This document shows positions 26,726-36,045 of a stretch of 64,000 nt of DNA, piece by piece. Within the stretch, counting starts at the first letter, position 1; the number at the start of each line of letters is the position of its first letter. The position numbers were made by a program, and so were the translations under genes. The notes beneath the pieces are model-generated. The model did no database searches, was not told the DNA's origin, and saw only the letters and a program-made list of their open reading frames with translations. The stretch is from Pseudomonas sp. RIT-PI-q (lineage in GTDB: Bacteria > Pseudomonadota > Gammaproteobacteria > Pseudomonadales > Pseudomonadaceae). The stretch is taken from NCBI RefSeq assembly GCF_001297125.1, contig NZ_LHPC01000015.1:1-64000 (forward strand), given 5' to 3'.

Positions 26726-27643
26726 ATGATCTCTGACCCAGGCACACCGACACTGGACCAACTGCGCGTGTTCCTGACCGTCGTAGAAGTCGGCAGTTTC
26801 GCGGCGGCGGCAAGAAAGCTGCACCGCGCCACCTCAGTCATCAGCTATTCAATTGCCAACCTCGAGATGCAACTCGGCGTGTCGCTGTTTGACCGCCACA
26901 CCACGCGTAAACCCCAACTCACCGATGCCGGCCGCACCGTACTGGCCGAAGCGCGAACCATCGCCAACGGTGTTCATGGATTACGCGCCAAAGTGAAAGG
27001 CTTGCTTCAAGGGCTCGAAGCCGAAATCCACGTCGTGCTGGATGTCATGCTGCCCGCCGAGCGCGTGGTGGACGCACTCAAATCATTCCGTGAGGCATTT
27101 CCGACGGTTGCTCTGCACTTGCATATGGAGGCGCTCGGCGCAGTCACTGAACTGGTGATCAATGGTGGCGCGTCGATCGGCGTCAGCGGCCCGATGAATG
27201 AGGGGATCGATGGCATTGAAAGAATCGGAGTCGGCAGTGTCGAGTTGATTCCGGTTGCAGCGCCCAATCATCCACTGGCGTCAAGTGACTCGAACATGCC
27301 AGGGGCCGGGCGTGAGTTCACTCAGTTGGTGCTGTCCGACCGCTCCGTCCTGACCAAAGACAAGGACTTCGCCGTCCTCAGTACCCGCACGTGGCGGCTG
27401 GCAGACCTGGGCGCCAAACACATGTTGCTGCGTGAAGGCATTGGCTGGGGGAACATGCCGATCACGATGGTCCGCGAGGACCTGGATTCCGGCCGACTGG
27501 TGCACCTGACATTACCGGAATACAACAGCGGGATTTATCCGTTCGACGTTATCTATCGCACCGATCTGGCGCCGGGGCCCGCCGCGCGATGGCTGATTGA
27601 TCGGTTCATCGGACAACATTCGGAGGATGAGTCGATGGCATGA
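26726..27643 (+). CDS. LysR-family transcriptional regulator
   Basis: A 305-residue regulator. HTH: LDQLRVFLTVVEVGSFAAAARKLHRATSVISYSIANLEMQLGVSLFDR, then an effector domain including LVINGGASIGVSGPM. ATG 26726 was chosen; earlier in-frame codons run back over the divergent SDR gene. Probably controls that SDR. Ends 12 bases from the end of the convergent LysR gene. Confidence 0.88.
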   Translation: MISDPGTPTLDQLRVFLTVVEVGSFAAAARKLHRATSVISYSIANLEMQLGVSLFDRHTTRKPQLTDAGRTVLAEARTIANGVHGLRAKVKGLLQGLEAEIHVVLDVMLPAERVVDALKSFREAFPTVALHLHMEALGAVTELVINGGASIGVSGPMNEGIDGIERIGVGSVELIPVAAPNHPLASSDSNMPGAGREFTQLVLSDRSVLTKDKDFAVLSTRTWRLADLGAKHMLLREGIGWGNMPITMVREDLDSGRLVHLTLPEYNSGIYPFDVIYRTDLAPGPAARWLIDRFIGQHSEDESMA

Positions 27644-27654
27644 ACGCAGGCACC

Positions 27655-28536
27655 CTACCCTTCAAGCAGATGCTCCAGAAACAATCCCGCAGCGGCCGAC
27701 AACGATTCTCGCGACCGTATGCACACGCTGAGTTCGCGGGACGCCCACGGTTCATCCAGCCGGACCACCGTCGCCCCGTCCATTTTGTAAATCGCCGCAC
27801 TCCCCTCGGGCATGATGCCGATGCCCAACCCGGCTTGAACCATCAGGCACAGCGCGTCGTAACTGGACACTTCCATCCGTATTTTCAGTGAGCGCCCGAG
27901 GTCATTGGCCGCCTTGATCAACTGAAAGTTGAGGTGAGTGCCGCTGCGCAAGGCGATGTATTCGTGCTCCAGGGTTTCGCTGAATGTGACCGATTGGCGG
28001 TCGGCCAGCGAATCGCCGTTGGGCACCAGCAACACCAGCCGATCGGTGCGAAACGGAAAGACCTCGATGTCGGCACCATGGGGTAGACGCGTGAAGATAC
28101 CGATCTCGGCGCGGTTTTCCGCCACTGCCTTGGTGATTGCCAGGCTTTGCTTTTCTTCCAGGCTGATGTTGATCAACGGGTACAGCTGCATGAACGACTT
28201 GATCAAGCCGGGCAGGAACTGGGTGATGGCGGAGATGTTGGCCAGGACCTGCACCGAGCCACGGCGGCCGTAGGAGTATTCGCGCATCTGCACGACAATT
28301 TCGTTGAGGTTGTTCAGGGCGCTGCGGGCCATGAACAACAGCGACAGACCGGCGTCGGTGGGCGAAATGCCCTTGTTAGTGCGGTTGAGCAGTTTCGAGT
28401 CGAGCAATTCTTCCAGCTCGCTGAGGCGCTTGCTGACCGCCGCCGCGGCGATGTGTTCGCGCTTGGCGGCGGCCGCAATGGTGCCTTCTTCGACGACGCT
28501 GACGAAGAGTCGCAAAGAGACCGGGTCGAGCTTCAT
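27655..28536 (-). CDS. LysR-family transcriptional regulator next to maleate isomerase
   Basis: A 293-residue LysR protein: MKLDPVSLRLFVSVVEEGTIAAAAKREHIAAAAVSKRLSELEELLDSKLLNR and effector domain. It is 57 bases downstream of the maleate isomerase gene on the same strand, so probably part of the same transcript or controlling it. In P. putida nicotinate clusters the regulators are of other families (NicR is MarR-like, NicS TetR-like), another sign that this is a different maleate system. Confidence 0.87.
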   Translation of the reverse strand: MKLDPVSLRLFVSVVEEGTIAAAAKREHIAAAAVSKRLSELEELLDSKLLNRTNKGISPTDAGLSLLFMARSALNNLNEIVVQMREYSYGRRGSVQVLANISAITQFLPGLIKSFMQLYPLINISLEEKQSLAITKAVAENRAEIGIFTRLPHGADIEVFPFRTDRLVLLVPNGDSLADRQSVTFSETLEHEYIALRSGTHLNFQLIKAANDLGRSLKIRMEVSSYDALCLMVQAGLGIGIMPEGSAAIYKMDGATVVRLDEPWASRELSVCIRSRESLSAAAGLFLEHLLEG

Positions 28537-28593
28537 GTGAGATACCGGTTAGCTGATCTGAATGGCCAGCATAGTACCTCCTCGGTCACTGGC

Positions 28594-29346
28594 TCAGAAC
28601 GCCCCGGACAACAGGTGGCCGGCATTCGGGACCCTGGCCTCGAGGCCGAGGGTTTTCAGCATCTGGTAAACGGTGGCGACCGACGCTGACAACACCGGTT
28701 TGTCGAGGCGATCCTGTACCAGCTGAATCGCTGGCAGCGAAGGCATCTGCACGCAACACGACAGCACCACGCCGTCAGCCTGACCGATATTCAGCTTGTC
28801 GGCGTGGGCCACCAGATTCATCGGGTGCAGGCGACCGACCTCAAGGTTGTCAGCCACTTCCAGGCTGATGGAATCGACCACTTCGACGCCCGCCGCCTCG
28901 ATGTAGTCGATGACCTGCTGGGTCAGCGGTTTCATGTACGGCGTAATGATCGAGATTTTCTTGTAGTCGAGCATGTGCAGGCTGTCGATCAGCGCACCGG
29001 CGGAGCTGAGTACCGGAGCGTTCGACCGGTTTGAAACAACGGTCTTGCCCAGGCGCTCTTGCGAGACTTTGTGATAGCCAGGACCCTGGCACATGATCGC
29101 CACCAGGCACGCGTAGGCCATGACATCCACTCGCGCATCGCTCAATTCCAGCGCGCAGCGGTCGCTGTCGATGTCCATCTTTTTCAGCTCTTCGGGGCTG
29201 ACGTGCATCATGCGCATGCGCGAGGAGTGGAAGGTGAAATGTTCTTCTGGAAACAGCCCGTAGCGCGAAGTCAGCATGGCCGGGATTTCGGTTTCCATCG
29301 TGGTGTTGGAGCTGGGTACGATTTGGCCGATGCGAAAGTTTTTCAT
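28594..29346 (-). CDS. maiA: Maleate cis-trans isomerase
   Basis: A 250-residue Asp/Glu-racemase-superfamily enzyme that turns maleate into fumarate with two catalytic Cys. MKNFRIGQIVPSSNTTMETEIPAML, VDVMAYACLVAIMCQGPGYH (first Cys) and GVVLSCCVQMPSLPAI (second Cys pair) match maleate isomerases such as NicE/MaiA, and the length is that of the family. ATG 29346 follows AAAGGAAA; an upstream extension to 29457 is not conserved. It lies 25 bases after an MFS carrier, with no other nic genes nearby. Confidence 0.9.
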   Translation of the reverse strand: MKNFRIGQIVPSSNTTMETEIPAMLTSRYGLFPEEHFTFHSSRMRMMHVSPEELKKMDIDSDRCALELSDARVDVMAYACLVAIMCQGPGYHKVSQERLGKTVVSNRSNAPVLSSAGALIDSLHMLDYKKISIITPYMKPLTQQVIDYIEAAGVEVVDSISLEVADNLEVGRLHPMNLVAHADKLNIGQADGVVLSCCVQMPSLPAIQLVQDRLDKPVLSASVATVYQMLKTLGLEARVPNAGHLLSGAF

Positions 29347-29371
29347 GGGTTTTTCCTTTGAGCAGTGCAGA

Positions 29372-30691
29372 TCAGTTGCCGCTGGTGAGTTGGACGCCTT
29401 TGGTTTCCTGCAACGTGAACACCATGACGGCGGCGATGACGTAGGAAACGGAGGCAAGAGAAATGGTCGCGGTGAAGCCGATGAGCGGGATCAGCACCGG
29501 CACCAGCTTGATGCCGGCAATGGCGCCGACCCGGCCGAAGTTGAAGCAGAAACCTGATGCGGTCGAACGGATGCTGGTCGGGAACAACTCCGAGTACCAG
29601 GCGCCAAAGCCGCTGAAATAACCGGTGAAGAAGCCCAACAGCGCGGCCAGCGACCCAAGGGTGATGACGTTCTGGGTGGTGAACAGCAGCTTGCCGTCGG
29701 TTAAAGGCATCAACGTCGCCGAGTAGGCAAACACGGGCACCATGATCGCCATGCCGCCAAAGAAGATCGCGAACGACAAGCGTCGACCGAGGCTTTCGGC
29801 CAGGTAGCCGTAGGCCAGATAACCAATGGTGGCGCCAATGCCGATCCAGATCACGAAGACCGGTGCCTGATCGATCCGTACGTTGAGAATGTTCTGCAGG
29901 TAGGCCGGCATGAAGGTGGTGATGATCCAGTAGCCGTACATGCCCAGCACCGAAATGCTCAGGCCCAGCAGCGTCAGTTTCAGGTACTGCGGACGGAAGA
30001 TTTCCATCAACTGGCCTTTACTGGCGTTGGTGCGCATGAACTCGCGGTTGGCCAGCCAGACCGGCGACTCCTTGACGAACAGCCAGATGAACACCAGGGT
30101 GAAATAGGCCGGGATCGAGGCGTAGATGAACAAGTGCCGCCAGGACTCAGGGTTACCGCCGTCGAGGAACGTCCAGGCGAAAATCGCTGCCAGCAGACCA
30201 CCGCCCGACCAGCCGGTCTGCATCACCGCAAAGGCCTTGGCACGACCTTGCGCCGGCCAGATCTCCGACACCAGTGCTGCAGCGGCGGACCACAAGCCAC
30301 CGACGGCGATGCCGACGCAGAAACGGAACAGATTGAGTTGCCACAGGCTGTCGGCAAACGCACAGAGCAAGGTGCCGGTGCCGTAGACGAACACCGACAA
30401 CATCATGGTTTTCTTGCGGCCGATCTTGTCGGAAAGGTTGCCGAGGAAGAAACCGCCAATCCCGGTCGCCAGCAGAAACCAGGCCACCGTGGAGACCACA
30501 TCGCCCAGGCCAACGGCGAAGGTCTTGGCGATCGCCAGCAGGACAAAACCGAAGATCGTCGCGTCCAGGGCATCAAACAACCAGGCGGCCCAGGAGCCTC
30601 CCAACGTAATGTATCGCTGGTTGGCGGTAAGTTGACTGGCTCCATCCACTGCAGGGGCACTGGCCGCAGATACGGCCGCTAGAGTTTTCAT
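29372..30691 (-). CDS. MFS transporter, probable maleate or related acid importer
   Basis: A 439-residue carrier. WLFDALDATIFGFVLLAIAK at helix 1 and GNLSDKIGRKKTMML (motif A) place it among organic-acid MFS porters related to the NanT/JenA-type families. It is transcribed just ahead of maleate isomerase with a 25-base gap, so maleate import is the simplest reading (inference). ATG 30691. Confidence 0.85.
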   Translation of the reverse strand: MKTLAAVSAASAPAVDGASQLTANQRYITLGGSWAAWLFDALDATIFGFVLLAIAKTFAVGLGDVVSTVAWFLLATGIGGFFLGNLSDKIGRKKTMMLSVFVYGTGTLLCAFADSLWQLNLFRFCVGIAVGGLWSAAAALVSEIWPAQGRAKAFAVMQTGWSGGGLLAAIFAWTFLDGGNPESWRHLFIYASIPAYFTLVFIWLFVKESPVWLANREFMRTNASKGQLMEIFRPQYLKLTLLGLSISVLGMYGYWIITTFMPAYLQNILNVRIDQAPVFVIWIGIGATIGYLAYGYLAESLGRRLSFAIFFGGMAIMVPVFAYSATLMPLTDGKLLFTTQNVITLGSLAALLGFFTGYFSGFGAWYSELFPTSIRSTASGFCFNFGRVGAIAGIKLVPVLIPLIGFTATISLASVSYVIAAVMVFTLQETKGVQLTSGN

Positions 30692-30863
30692 GGTTAAACC
30701 TCGTGGGACTCAACTTATTATTTTTGGAAACTCGTGTGCCGAAGATGGCCGTCGGCAAACGAATGCTCATGTGCGACCGATGTTAGGAGGGGGAAAACGC
30801 GTCGTATATCAGGCATTCACGAGCCTGCCATCGCGGATGGCGATGGCAGCAGAAGGAGGCGTT

Positions 30864-32324
30864 TTACTGATTGATTGCCGCTGTTGAGTCGCTGGAGTAA
30901 TAACCACCGCCTAACGCCTTGATCAGCGCTACCTCGCTTTCCAGGCGTTGCCCCTGCAATAAGGCCAGGCCGCTCTGCTCGGCCAGCAGTGGCAAGTTGG
31001 CTTCCAGTGCCGCGACCCGCCCCAAAAGGCCGCGTTGGTAATGCGCTTCAGCGCTGTCGCGGTTGAAACGCATATTGCCGATTCGAGCCTGTTGCAGCGT
31101 CGCCTCCGTTTCCAGCCCCTGCAACTTGCTGCCGGTTACGGCGACGTCACGCACGGCGTCAAACACAGCCTGGTTGTATTGCTGCACGAGGGTGTTGCTC
31201 AGGCTGCGGGCGTTTGCCAGGTCGGCATTGAGGCGGCCACCGTCGAAGATCGGCAGGGTCATCCCGGGGATCAGATTGATTTGTCGGCTGCCGTGGTCCC
31301 ACAGGTCCCCCATGTGCAGGGCGTCGGCACCGAAGAAGGCCTTGATGTCGAAACTCGGGTAAAAGGCCGCCTTGGCCGCATCGATGTTCGAATAGGACGA
31401 CTGCACCAGCCAGCGCATCGCCTGCAAGTCCGGGCGGCGTGCCAGCAATTCATAGCCCAGGCTCTGCGGCACCCCATAGGCGTGTTCCGGCAGGGACCGT
31501 GGCATCAGCGGCAGCGAGACGTCGGCGCCGACACCGAGCAACGCCCGCATGGCTTCGCGCAATTGCTGCGTCTGGCTGTGCAACGAGACGATTTGACGAT
31601 CGATCAGTGCCTGGTTGCTCAACGCCTGCTGCCGTTGCGGCTGCGCCTCCAGCCCACGTTCGATGCGCGCCTGGTGCGCGGCCACGACTTCGGCGGCAAT
31701 GATCGACATTTGTTGCAAGTCGCTGAGCAGTTGCTGTGCCGTCTGGATCTGAAAATACAGCAGGGTCACGCCGCTGGACACTTCCAGCTCGACCCAGGCC
31801 GCTTCGGCCTGACGCGCGTTGCGCACACCCAGGGCGGCGTCCACTTGCGCGCGCTGTCGCCCCCAGAGATCGAGTTGGTACACGCCGCCGAGGCCCACGA
31901 TGCCCTCGGTGTACCAGGGGCCGGTGAGGCCGAGCGCCGGTTCGTTTTCGGCGAAGGGGCCAAGGAAACCATTGGCGGAAACGTGCTGGCGATTGACCAG
32001 GCCGATCAGCTGGACTTGCACGCCGGTCAGCGATTTCACTGAGGCGGCCTGAGCGCGGGCCTGATCGATATGACTGCGCGCGATGGCAATACTCGGTGCC
32101 TGAGCGAAAGCCATGTTGATTAACTGATCGAGCTGCGGGTCCTGATAGCGCGCCCACCAGCGTGCCTCGGGCCAACCGTCGCGAGCCAGGTGCAGATCGT
32201 CGGCCAGGCGGATCTCGGCCGGGTCGCGTTGCGCCACCAGATCGCCCTCCTCGCGAATCAGCGCGCAGCCGCCGACGATCAGGCTCAGGCCGATAAATAT
32301 GCACCCACGAATGGCACCGTTCAT
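30864..32324 (-). CDS. mdtP: Outer-membrane factor of an MdtNOP-type efflux system
   Basis: A 486-residue TolC/NodT-family lipoprotein: signal MNGAIRGCIFIGLSLIVGGC with lipobox VGGC, then RWWARYQDPQLDQLINMAFAQAPSIAIARSHIDQARAQ. E. coli MdtP is 488 residues. Its ATG overlaps the stop of the FUSC gene (ATGA). Last gene of a four-gene operon in the same order as E. coli ytcA-mdtN-mdtO-mdtP. The orthologous name is based on order and lengths. Confidence 0.85.
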   Translation of the reverse strand: MNGAIRGCIFIGLSLIVGGCALIREEGDLVAQRDPAEIRLADDLHLARDGWPEARWWARYQDPQLDQLINMAFAQAPSIAIARSHIDQARAQAASVKSLTGVQVQLIGLVNRQHVSANGFLGPFAENEPALGLTGPWYTEGIVGLGGVYQLDLWGRQRAQVDAALGVRNARQAEAAWVELEVSSGVTLLYFQIQTAQQLLSDLQQMSIIAAEVVAAHQARIERGLEAQPQRQQALSNQALIDRQIVSLHSQTQQLREAMRALLGVGADVSLPLMPRSLPEHAYGVPQSLGYELLARRPDLQAMRWLVQSSYSNIDAAKAAFYPSFDIKAFFGADALHMGDLWDHGSRQINLIPGMTLPIFDGGRLNADLANARSLSNTLVQQYNQAVFDAVRDVAVTGSKLQGLETEATLQQARIGNMRFNRDSAEAHYQRGLLGRVAALEANLPLLAEQSGLALLQGQRLESEVALIKALGGGYYSSDSTAAINQ

Positions 32325-34366
32325 GGCCGCAGCTCCGCCAGCGTGCCCGTTTCGAATGACGGCCAGTCCGGCAGCGAACCAAACCGCCGACGTAATTCGT
32401 GCAGCTCCCGGAGCAGCTCGTCGTCACCCGGCCCACTGTCCACTGGCGGATCAAATGGCGGTAAATCGGCCGTCGCAACCGACTGATCCTGCAGTCGCGC
32501 CGCGTAGCGAGTCAGCCACACACCCAATTGCTCCTGATGCGCGTCCAGCCAGGTCCGCAACGGCATGGGCAATTCGGCATCGAGCGCGGCGCGGTTACGC
32601 TGAAACTGGCCGGCGGCCAGCAGGATTTCCCGTGCCTTGGCCAACAGCGTCTGAGTGAACAGCGTCAGTTCTTCATGCTCGCCCTGTTGCCAACCGGGCT
32701 CCAGGGCGACCCGCGCGAGCATCGCCTCGCACTCGGCGAGCTGGCTCCAGGTGCGCAAACTCTGTTCATGCAGGTGATCGGTCGAGGCACCGGAGGCTGG
32801 CGCACGCAATAGTCCGGCGATGCTCTGCAGGGTGGCGGACAGGCGCCGGCGCAGACTGTCACCCTCACCTTCCGGCCACAGCAAACGATGTATCAGCGTG
32901 CTGACCACAACGCCAAGAACGATCCCCACCAGTCGGTCGCGGATTTCCGTCAGGTCGGTGCTCGGCCCGAACTGTTCGAGCAAGGCCAGGGCGAAGCAGA
33001 ACATGATCTGCAAACCGGCATAACTGATGCGCTCGGAGCCCGCCGCGACCCAGGCCCCGAGACCGATCCCCGGCAGGCTCATGAGCAACAAGCCGCCCAG
33101 CGTCTCGATGTTCGGGATGACGAAGACCGTGCACAGCACTGCCGGGGCACTTCCCACCAGACAACCGCCGACACGCAACAGGCCTTTCTGGGTCGAGGCG
33201 CCGAGACTGGGCAAGGCGATGATCACGCACGTCAGCATCACCGTGTGGATGCCCGGCCAATCCACCGCGTTGTAGAACACATAACAGAACAACGTGGCCA
33301 GCCAGGTCTTCAAGGCAAACAACAGGTAGTTGGGATTGCTGAAGGCATCGCTGGCCAGGAGCGGCTCCTTCGCCGGGGTTTTGCTGACCGGGACAAGCCT
33401 GTCGCTGGCAGCCAGGGTGCGCAGAGCGTCACGCATCTCCTCGAGCGCCGCCGGCATCAGCGGCCGTTTCAGGGTCTCGCTGTGCAACACCAGTGGCGAC
33501 ATGGGGTCAGCCTCGATCGCCCTGGCCAGCGCCGCGCAATCGTGGTGTAACGCCGACAGCGCTTCGACATCCGGGACTGGCGCACTCAGGGACGCTACGG
33601 CGGCATACAGCCGCGACACGCCGGTAATCAACGCCAGATGCTGCACCTCGCGGGCACGGTAGCCGGCATCGCGCATGCTGGCGAACTTCAGCAGTTTATG
33701 CAGGCTGAGCACGCCCTGCTGCACGTCAGTCGGGCTGATCGGCGGGATCGTTGCGCGGCCCTGTTCCAACGCGAGCAAACGGGATTCGACCTGCGCCAAC
33801 TGCCGCTGCATGGCCTCGCGCAGCAACCGTTGCGGTTCTTGCGGCAACAACAGCGTATTGACCAGCAAGGTGACCAGCGTCGGATAGACCACGGCCATCC
33901 ACACCCACAGGCAGGCGCGTAACAGCAACTCGGGCTGCGCCACGAGATCCACCAGGCTCTGCACGTAAATGGTGACGATCGCCACCACGAAAAACAGTGG
34001 CCCGAGGCGCGTGGCGCGCATGCCGAACAGGCTGACGAGGAACACCACGCTGGCAAAAAGAATGCGCAGCAGCGGATAGCCGTAGGTGAACTTGAGCAGA
34101 ACGATCGCAATGCCGATGGCCAGTGTGGCGCTGACGATGAACAGAATGCCGGCCATGCGCGTCAGCACCACATTGGACTGACTGACGAAGAACACCATGA
34201 TCAGCGACAACGCCAGCAACGGCAGCTCCAGGCTCATCGCCAGGATGATCACCAGGGTGCAGGCCAGCAGATTGCGCAACAGCGCATTGGCGCGCCCGGG
34301 AAAAGGTGCCAGTTCTGCGACGACGAAGCGCCATAGTCGCTCAGGCCAGCTATCCATGGCTTTCAT
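32321..34366 (-). CDS. mdtO: FUSC-family inner-membrane efflux protein, MdtO-like
   Basis: A 681-residue protein with two blocks of hydrophobic helices (about residues 25-180 and 340-480) separated by and followed by cytoplasmic helical regions, the aromatic-acid-exporter/FUSC layout. E. coli MdtO has 683 residues. ATG 34366 overlaps the stop of the MdtN-like gene. It probably exports hydrophobic or aromatic drugs with the adjacent fusion protein and outer-membrane factor. Confidence 0.87.
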   Translation of the reverse strand: MKAMDSWPERLWRFVVAELAPFPGRANALLRNLLACTLVIILAMSLELPLLALSLIMVFFVSQSNVVLTRMAGILFIVSATLAIGIAIVLLKFTYGYPLLRILFASVVFLVSLFGMRATRLGPLFFVVAIVTIYVQSLVDLVAQPELLLRACLWVWMAVVYPTLVTLLVNTLLLPQEPQRLLREAMQRQLAQVESRLLALEQGRATIPPISPTDVQQGVLSLHKLLKFASMRDAGYRAREVQHLALITGVSRLYAAVASLSAPVPDVEALSALHHDCAALARAIEADPMSPLVLHSETLKRPLMPAALEEMRDALRTLAASDRLVPVSKTPAKEPLLASDAFSNPNYLLFALKTWLATLFCYVFYNAVDWPGIHTVMLTCVIIALPSLGASTQKGLLRVGGCLVGSAPAVLCTVFVIPNIETLGGLLLMSLPGIGLGAWVAAGSERISYAGLQIMFCFALALLEQFGPSTDLTEIRDRLVGIVLGVVVSTLIHRLLWPEGEGDSLRRRLSATLQSIAGLLRAPASGASTDHLHEQSLRTWSQLAECEAMLARVALEPGWQQGEHEELTLFTQTLLAKAREILLAAGQFQRNRAALDAELPMPLRTWLDAHQEQLGVWLTRYAARLQDQSVATADLPPFDPPVDSGPGDDELLRELHELRRRFGSLPDWPSFETGTLAELRP

Positions 34367-35415
34367 TGCGGTTTGCCTTCGGCGCTATCGGCATGGATCA
34401 CCGCCACCGCCGAAGTGCCTATGCGGAACAGCTGCGGGTCGGGCTGATCGACGCGGATGCGCACCGGGAAACGTTGCGCCACCCGCACCCAGTTGATAGT
34501 GCGCGCGACCCTCGGCAACCCGCTGACCTGAGCGCCACCATCGTCGGGAAAGACGCCGAAGCCAATGGAGTCGACGGTCCCGCTGAAAGCACGCCCGCTG
34601 TCACTCATCAGGTAAAGCGTGCTGCGGCTGCCGGTATGGATACTGTCCAGTTCGGTCTCGCGAAAGTTCGCCACCACGTACCAGCGCCGCGTGTCGATCA
34701 GGCTGAACAGCGGATGCCCGACGGCCGCGAACTGGCCGTCGGACGTCGTCAGGCCGACGATGCGTCCATCGAAGGGTGCGCGCACCACGCTGTGCTCCAG
34801 ATCCAGCTCGGCGCGGGAGATTTGCGCCTGGATCACCGCGCGCCGGGCGACCAACGCGTCAACTCCGCTGACGGCAGCAGCCGCTTGCTTGACCTGTAGC
34901 TGCGCGGCGTTCAATTCGGCACGGGCACTTTTGGCGGCGGTGCGCGCCTGGTCCACCTGCTCCGCGGAGACATAGCCGCGCGACAACAGCGGCTCCATGC
35001 GGCGCAGGGTGTCTGCGGTCTGGGTAGCCGTCGCCTTGGCCCGTTCGATGCTGGCTTGTGCAGCGTCGGAGTTGAACTGCTGGGCATCGACCTGGCGCTG
35101 GCTGAGGATAATTTCCTGGTTCAGCGCCTGCAGCGACGCCTGGGTCTGATCCAGGGCGTCCTGATAAGGGCGTGCATCGATGCGCAGGAGCACATCGCCC
35201 TGCTTCACCTGCTGGTTCTCGTGCACCGGCAACTCGACAATGCTGCCGCTGACCTCGGGGGTGACATTGATGGTGTCGGCGTAGACATAGGCGTCATCGG
35301 TGCGCGGTGCGTTGTCGAGCCGCCAGACCACCCACACCAGCAGTATCAGGGTCAAACCCAGCACGACCAGGAACAGGATGCGCCGGGGCAGCGTCTTCAC
35401 AACAATTTCGCTCAT
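34363..35415 (-). CDS. mdtN: HlyD-family membrane fusion protein, MdtN-like
   Basis: A 350-residue periplasmic adaptor with one N-terminal membrane helix (ILFLVVLGLTLILLVWVVW), RTDDAYVYADTINVTPEVSGSIVELPVHENQQVKQGDVLLRID as the lipoyl-like half motif, a long coiled coil, and VVRAPFDGRIVGLTTSDGQFA closing the barrel. E. coli MdtN is 343 residues. ATG 35415 is nine bases from GGGAG; the TTG at 35424 is less likely. Confidence 0.88.
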   Translation of the reverse strand: MSEIVVKTLPRRILFLVVLGLTLILLVWVVWRLDNAPRTDDAYVYADTINVTPEVSGSIVELPVHENQQVKQGDVLLRIDARPYQDALDQTQASLQALNQEIILSQRQVDAQQFNSDAAQASIERAKATATQTADTLRRMEPLLSRGYVSAEQVDQARTAAKSARAELNAAQLQVKQAAAAVSGVDALVARRAVIQAQISRAELDLEHSVVRAPFDGRIVGLTTSDGQFAAVGHPLFSLIDTRRWYVVANFRETELDSIHTGSRSTLYLMSDSGRAFSGTVDSIGFGVFPDDGGAQVSGLPRVARTINWVRVAQRFPVRIRVDQPDPQLFRIGTSAVAVIHADSAEGKPQ

Positions 35416-35431
35416 GAGGGGCAACTCCCGG

Positions 35432-35707
35432 TCAGGACTGGAAGAACAGCAGCCAGGCGCTCAGGGCAAACAGCACGGTCAGCACGGGGTAAGTCAACGT
35501 GGGTGGCACTAGCCAGGCACCGAAACCGAACCGATCCAGCAGGGCATGGAGAAGAAAGGCTACCACCACGGCACCGAGGATGCAGAACAGCCAGTCGGGA
35601 AAATAGGCGCCCAGTACGGAGACCGATGGCGCATTGGAACAGGCTGACAGCACCAACGTCAGTAACAGCAGAATGCCTTCCCGGCTGATCCTCCCCTTGC
35701 GGCCCAT
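35432..35707 (-). CDS. ytcA: YtcA-family lipoprotein
   Basis: A 91-residue protein, the exact length of E. coli YtcA. Signal and lipobox are LLLLTLVLSAC, with two hydrophobic segments after it (FCILGAVVVAFLLHALLD and YPVLTVLFALSAWLLFF). First gene ahead of mdtNOP-like genes, as in E. coli. ATG 35707 has GGAGGAG five bases upstream. Function unknown; probably a small accessory subunit of the pump. Confidence 0.82.
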   Translation of the reverse strand: MGRKGRISREGILLLLTLVLSACSNAPSVSVLGAYFPDWLFCILGAVVVAFLLHALLDRFGFGAWLVPPTLTYPVLTVLFALSAWLLFFQS

Positions 35708-35710
35708 CAA

Positions 35711-36045
35711 GACTCCTCCATCAAAGGGAAATGGTGCTTGAGCTGTCGACGGACACGCCTCTGTATAGGGTACGGTCCTGGTGAATCGCGCTTTTCTGAT
35801 TCGATCAGCGAGATTCCTTTATAGCCCACAAACACTGCAAGTTCCTGGCCGGCCCTATGAACGCAATTGCCACCCACATAGTGTGCGACCGCAGGGGTCG
35901 TTGGCCACTCGTTGACCGCGACTTTTTACGTAAACCTTACGCTTATCGGCAACCGAGACACCGGCCACCGACACGCTACACTTCACTGGCTCCGTCGCAG
36001 CCTCCGCGCTGCCCTAACCCCTGTCTTCTGATCTGGAGGTGCCCC
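35711..36045. other. Divergent promoter region without a clear gene
   Basis: About 335 bases between the mdtNOP-type operon and the alcohol dehydrogenase gene. Open frames here lack ribosome-binding sites or conserved features; the dehydrogenase frame extends across it from 35857, but homology starts only at 36046. No confident promoter or operator was identified. Confidence 0.5.

Noticed and set aside
28594..30691. Reading as part of a nicotinate (nic) cluster
   Set aside because: No hydroxylase, 6-hydroxynicotinate oxygenase or formylmaleamate genes are nearby.
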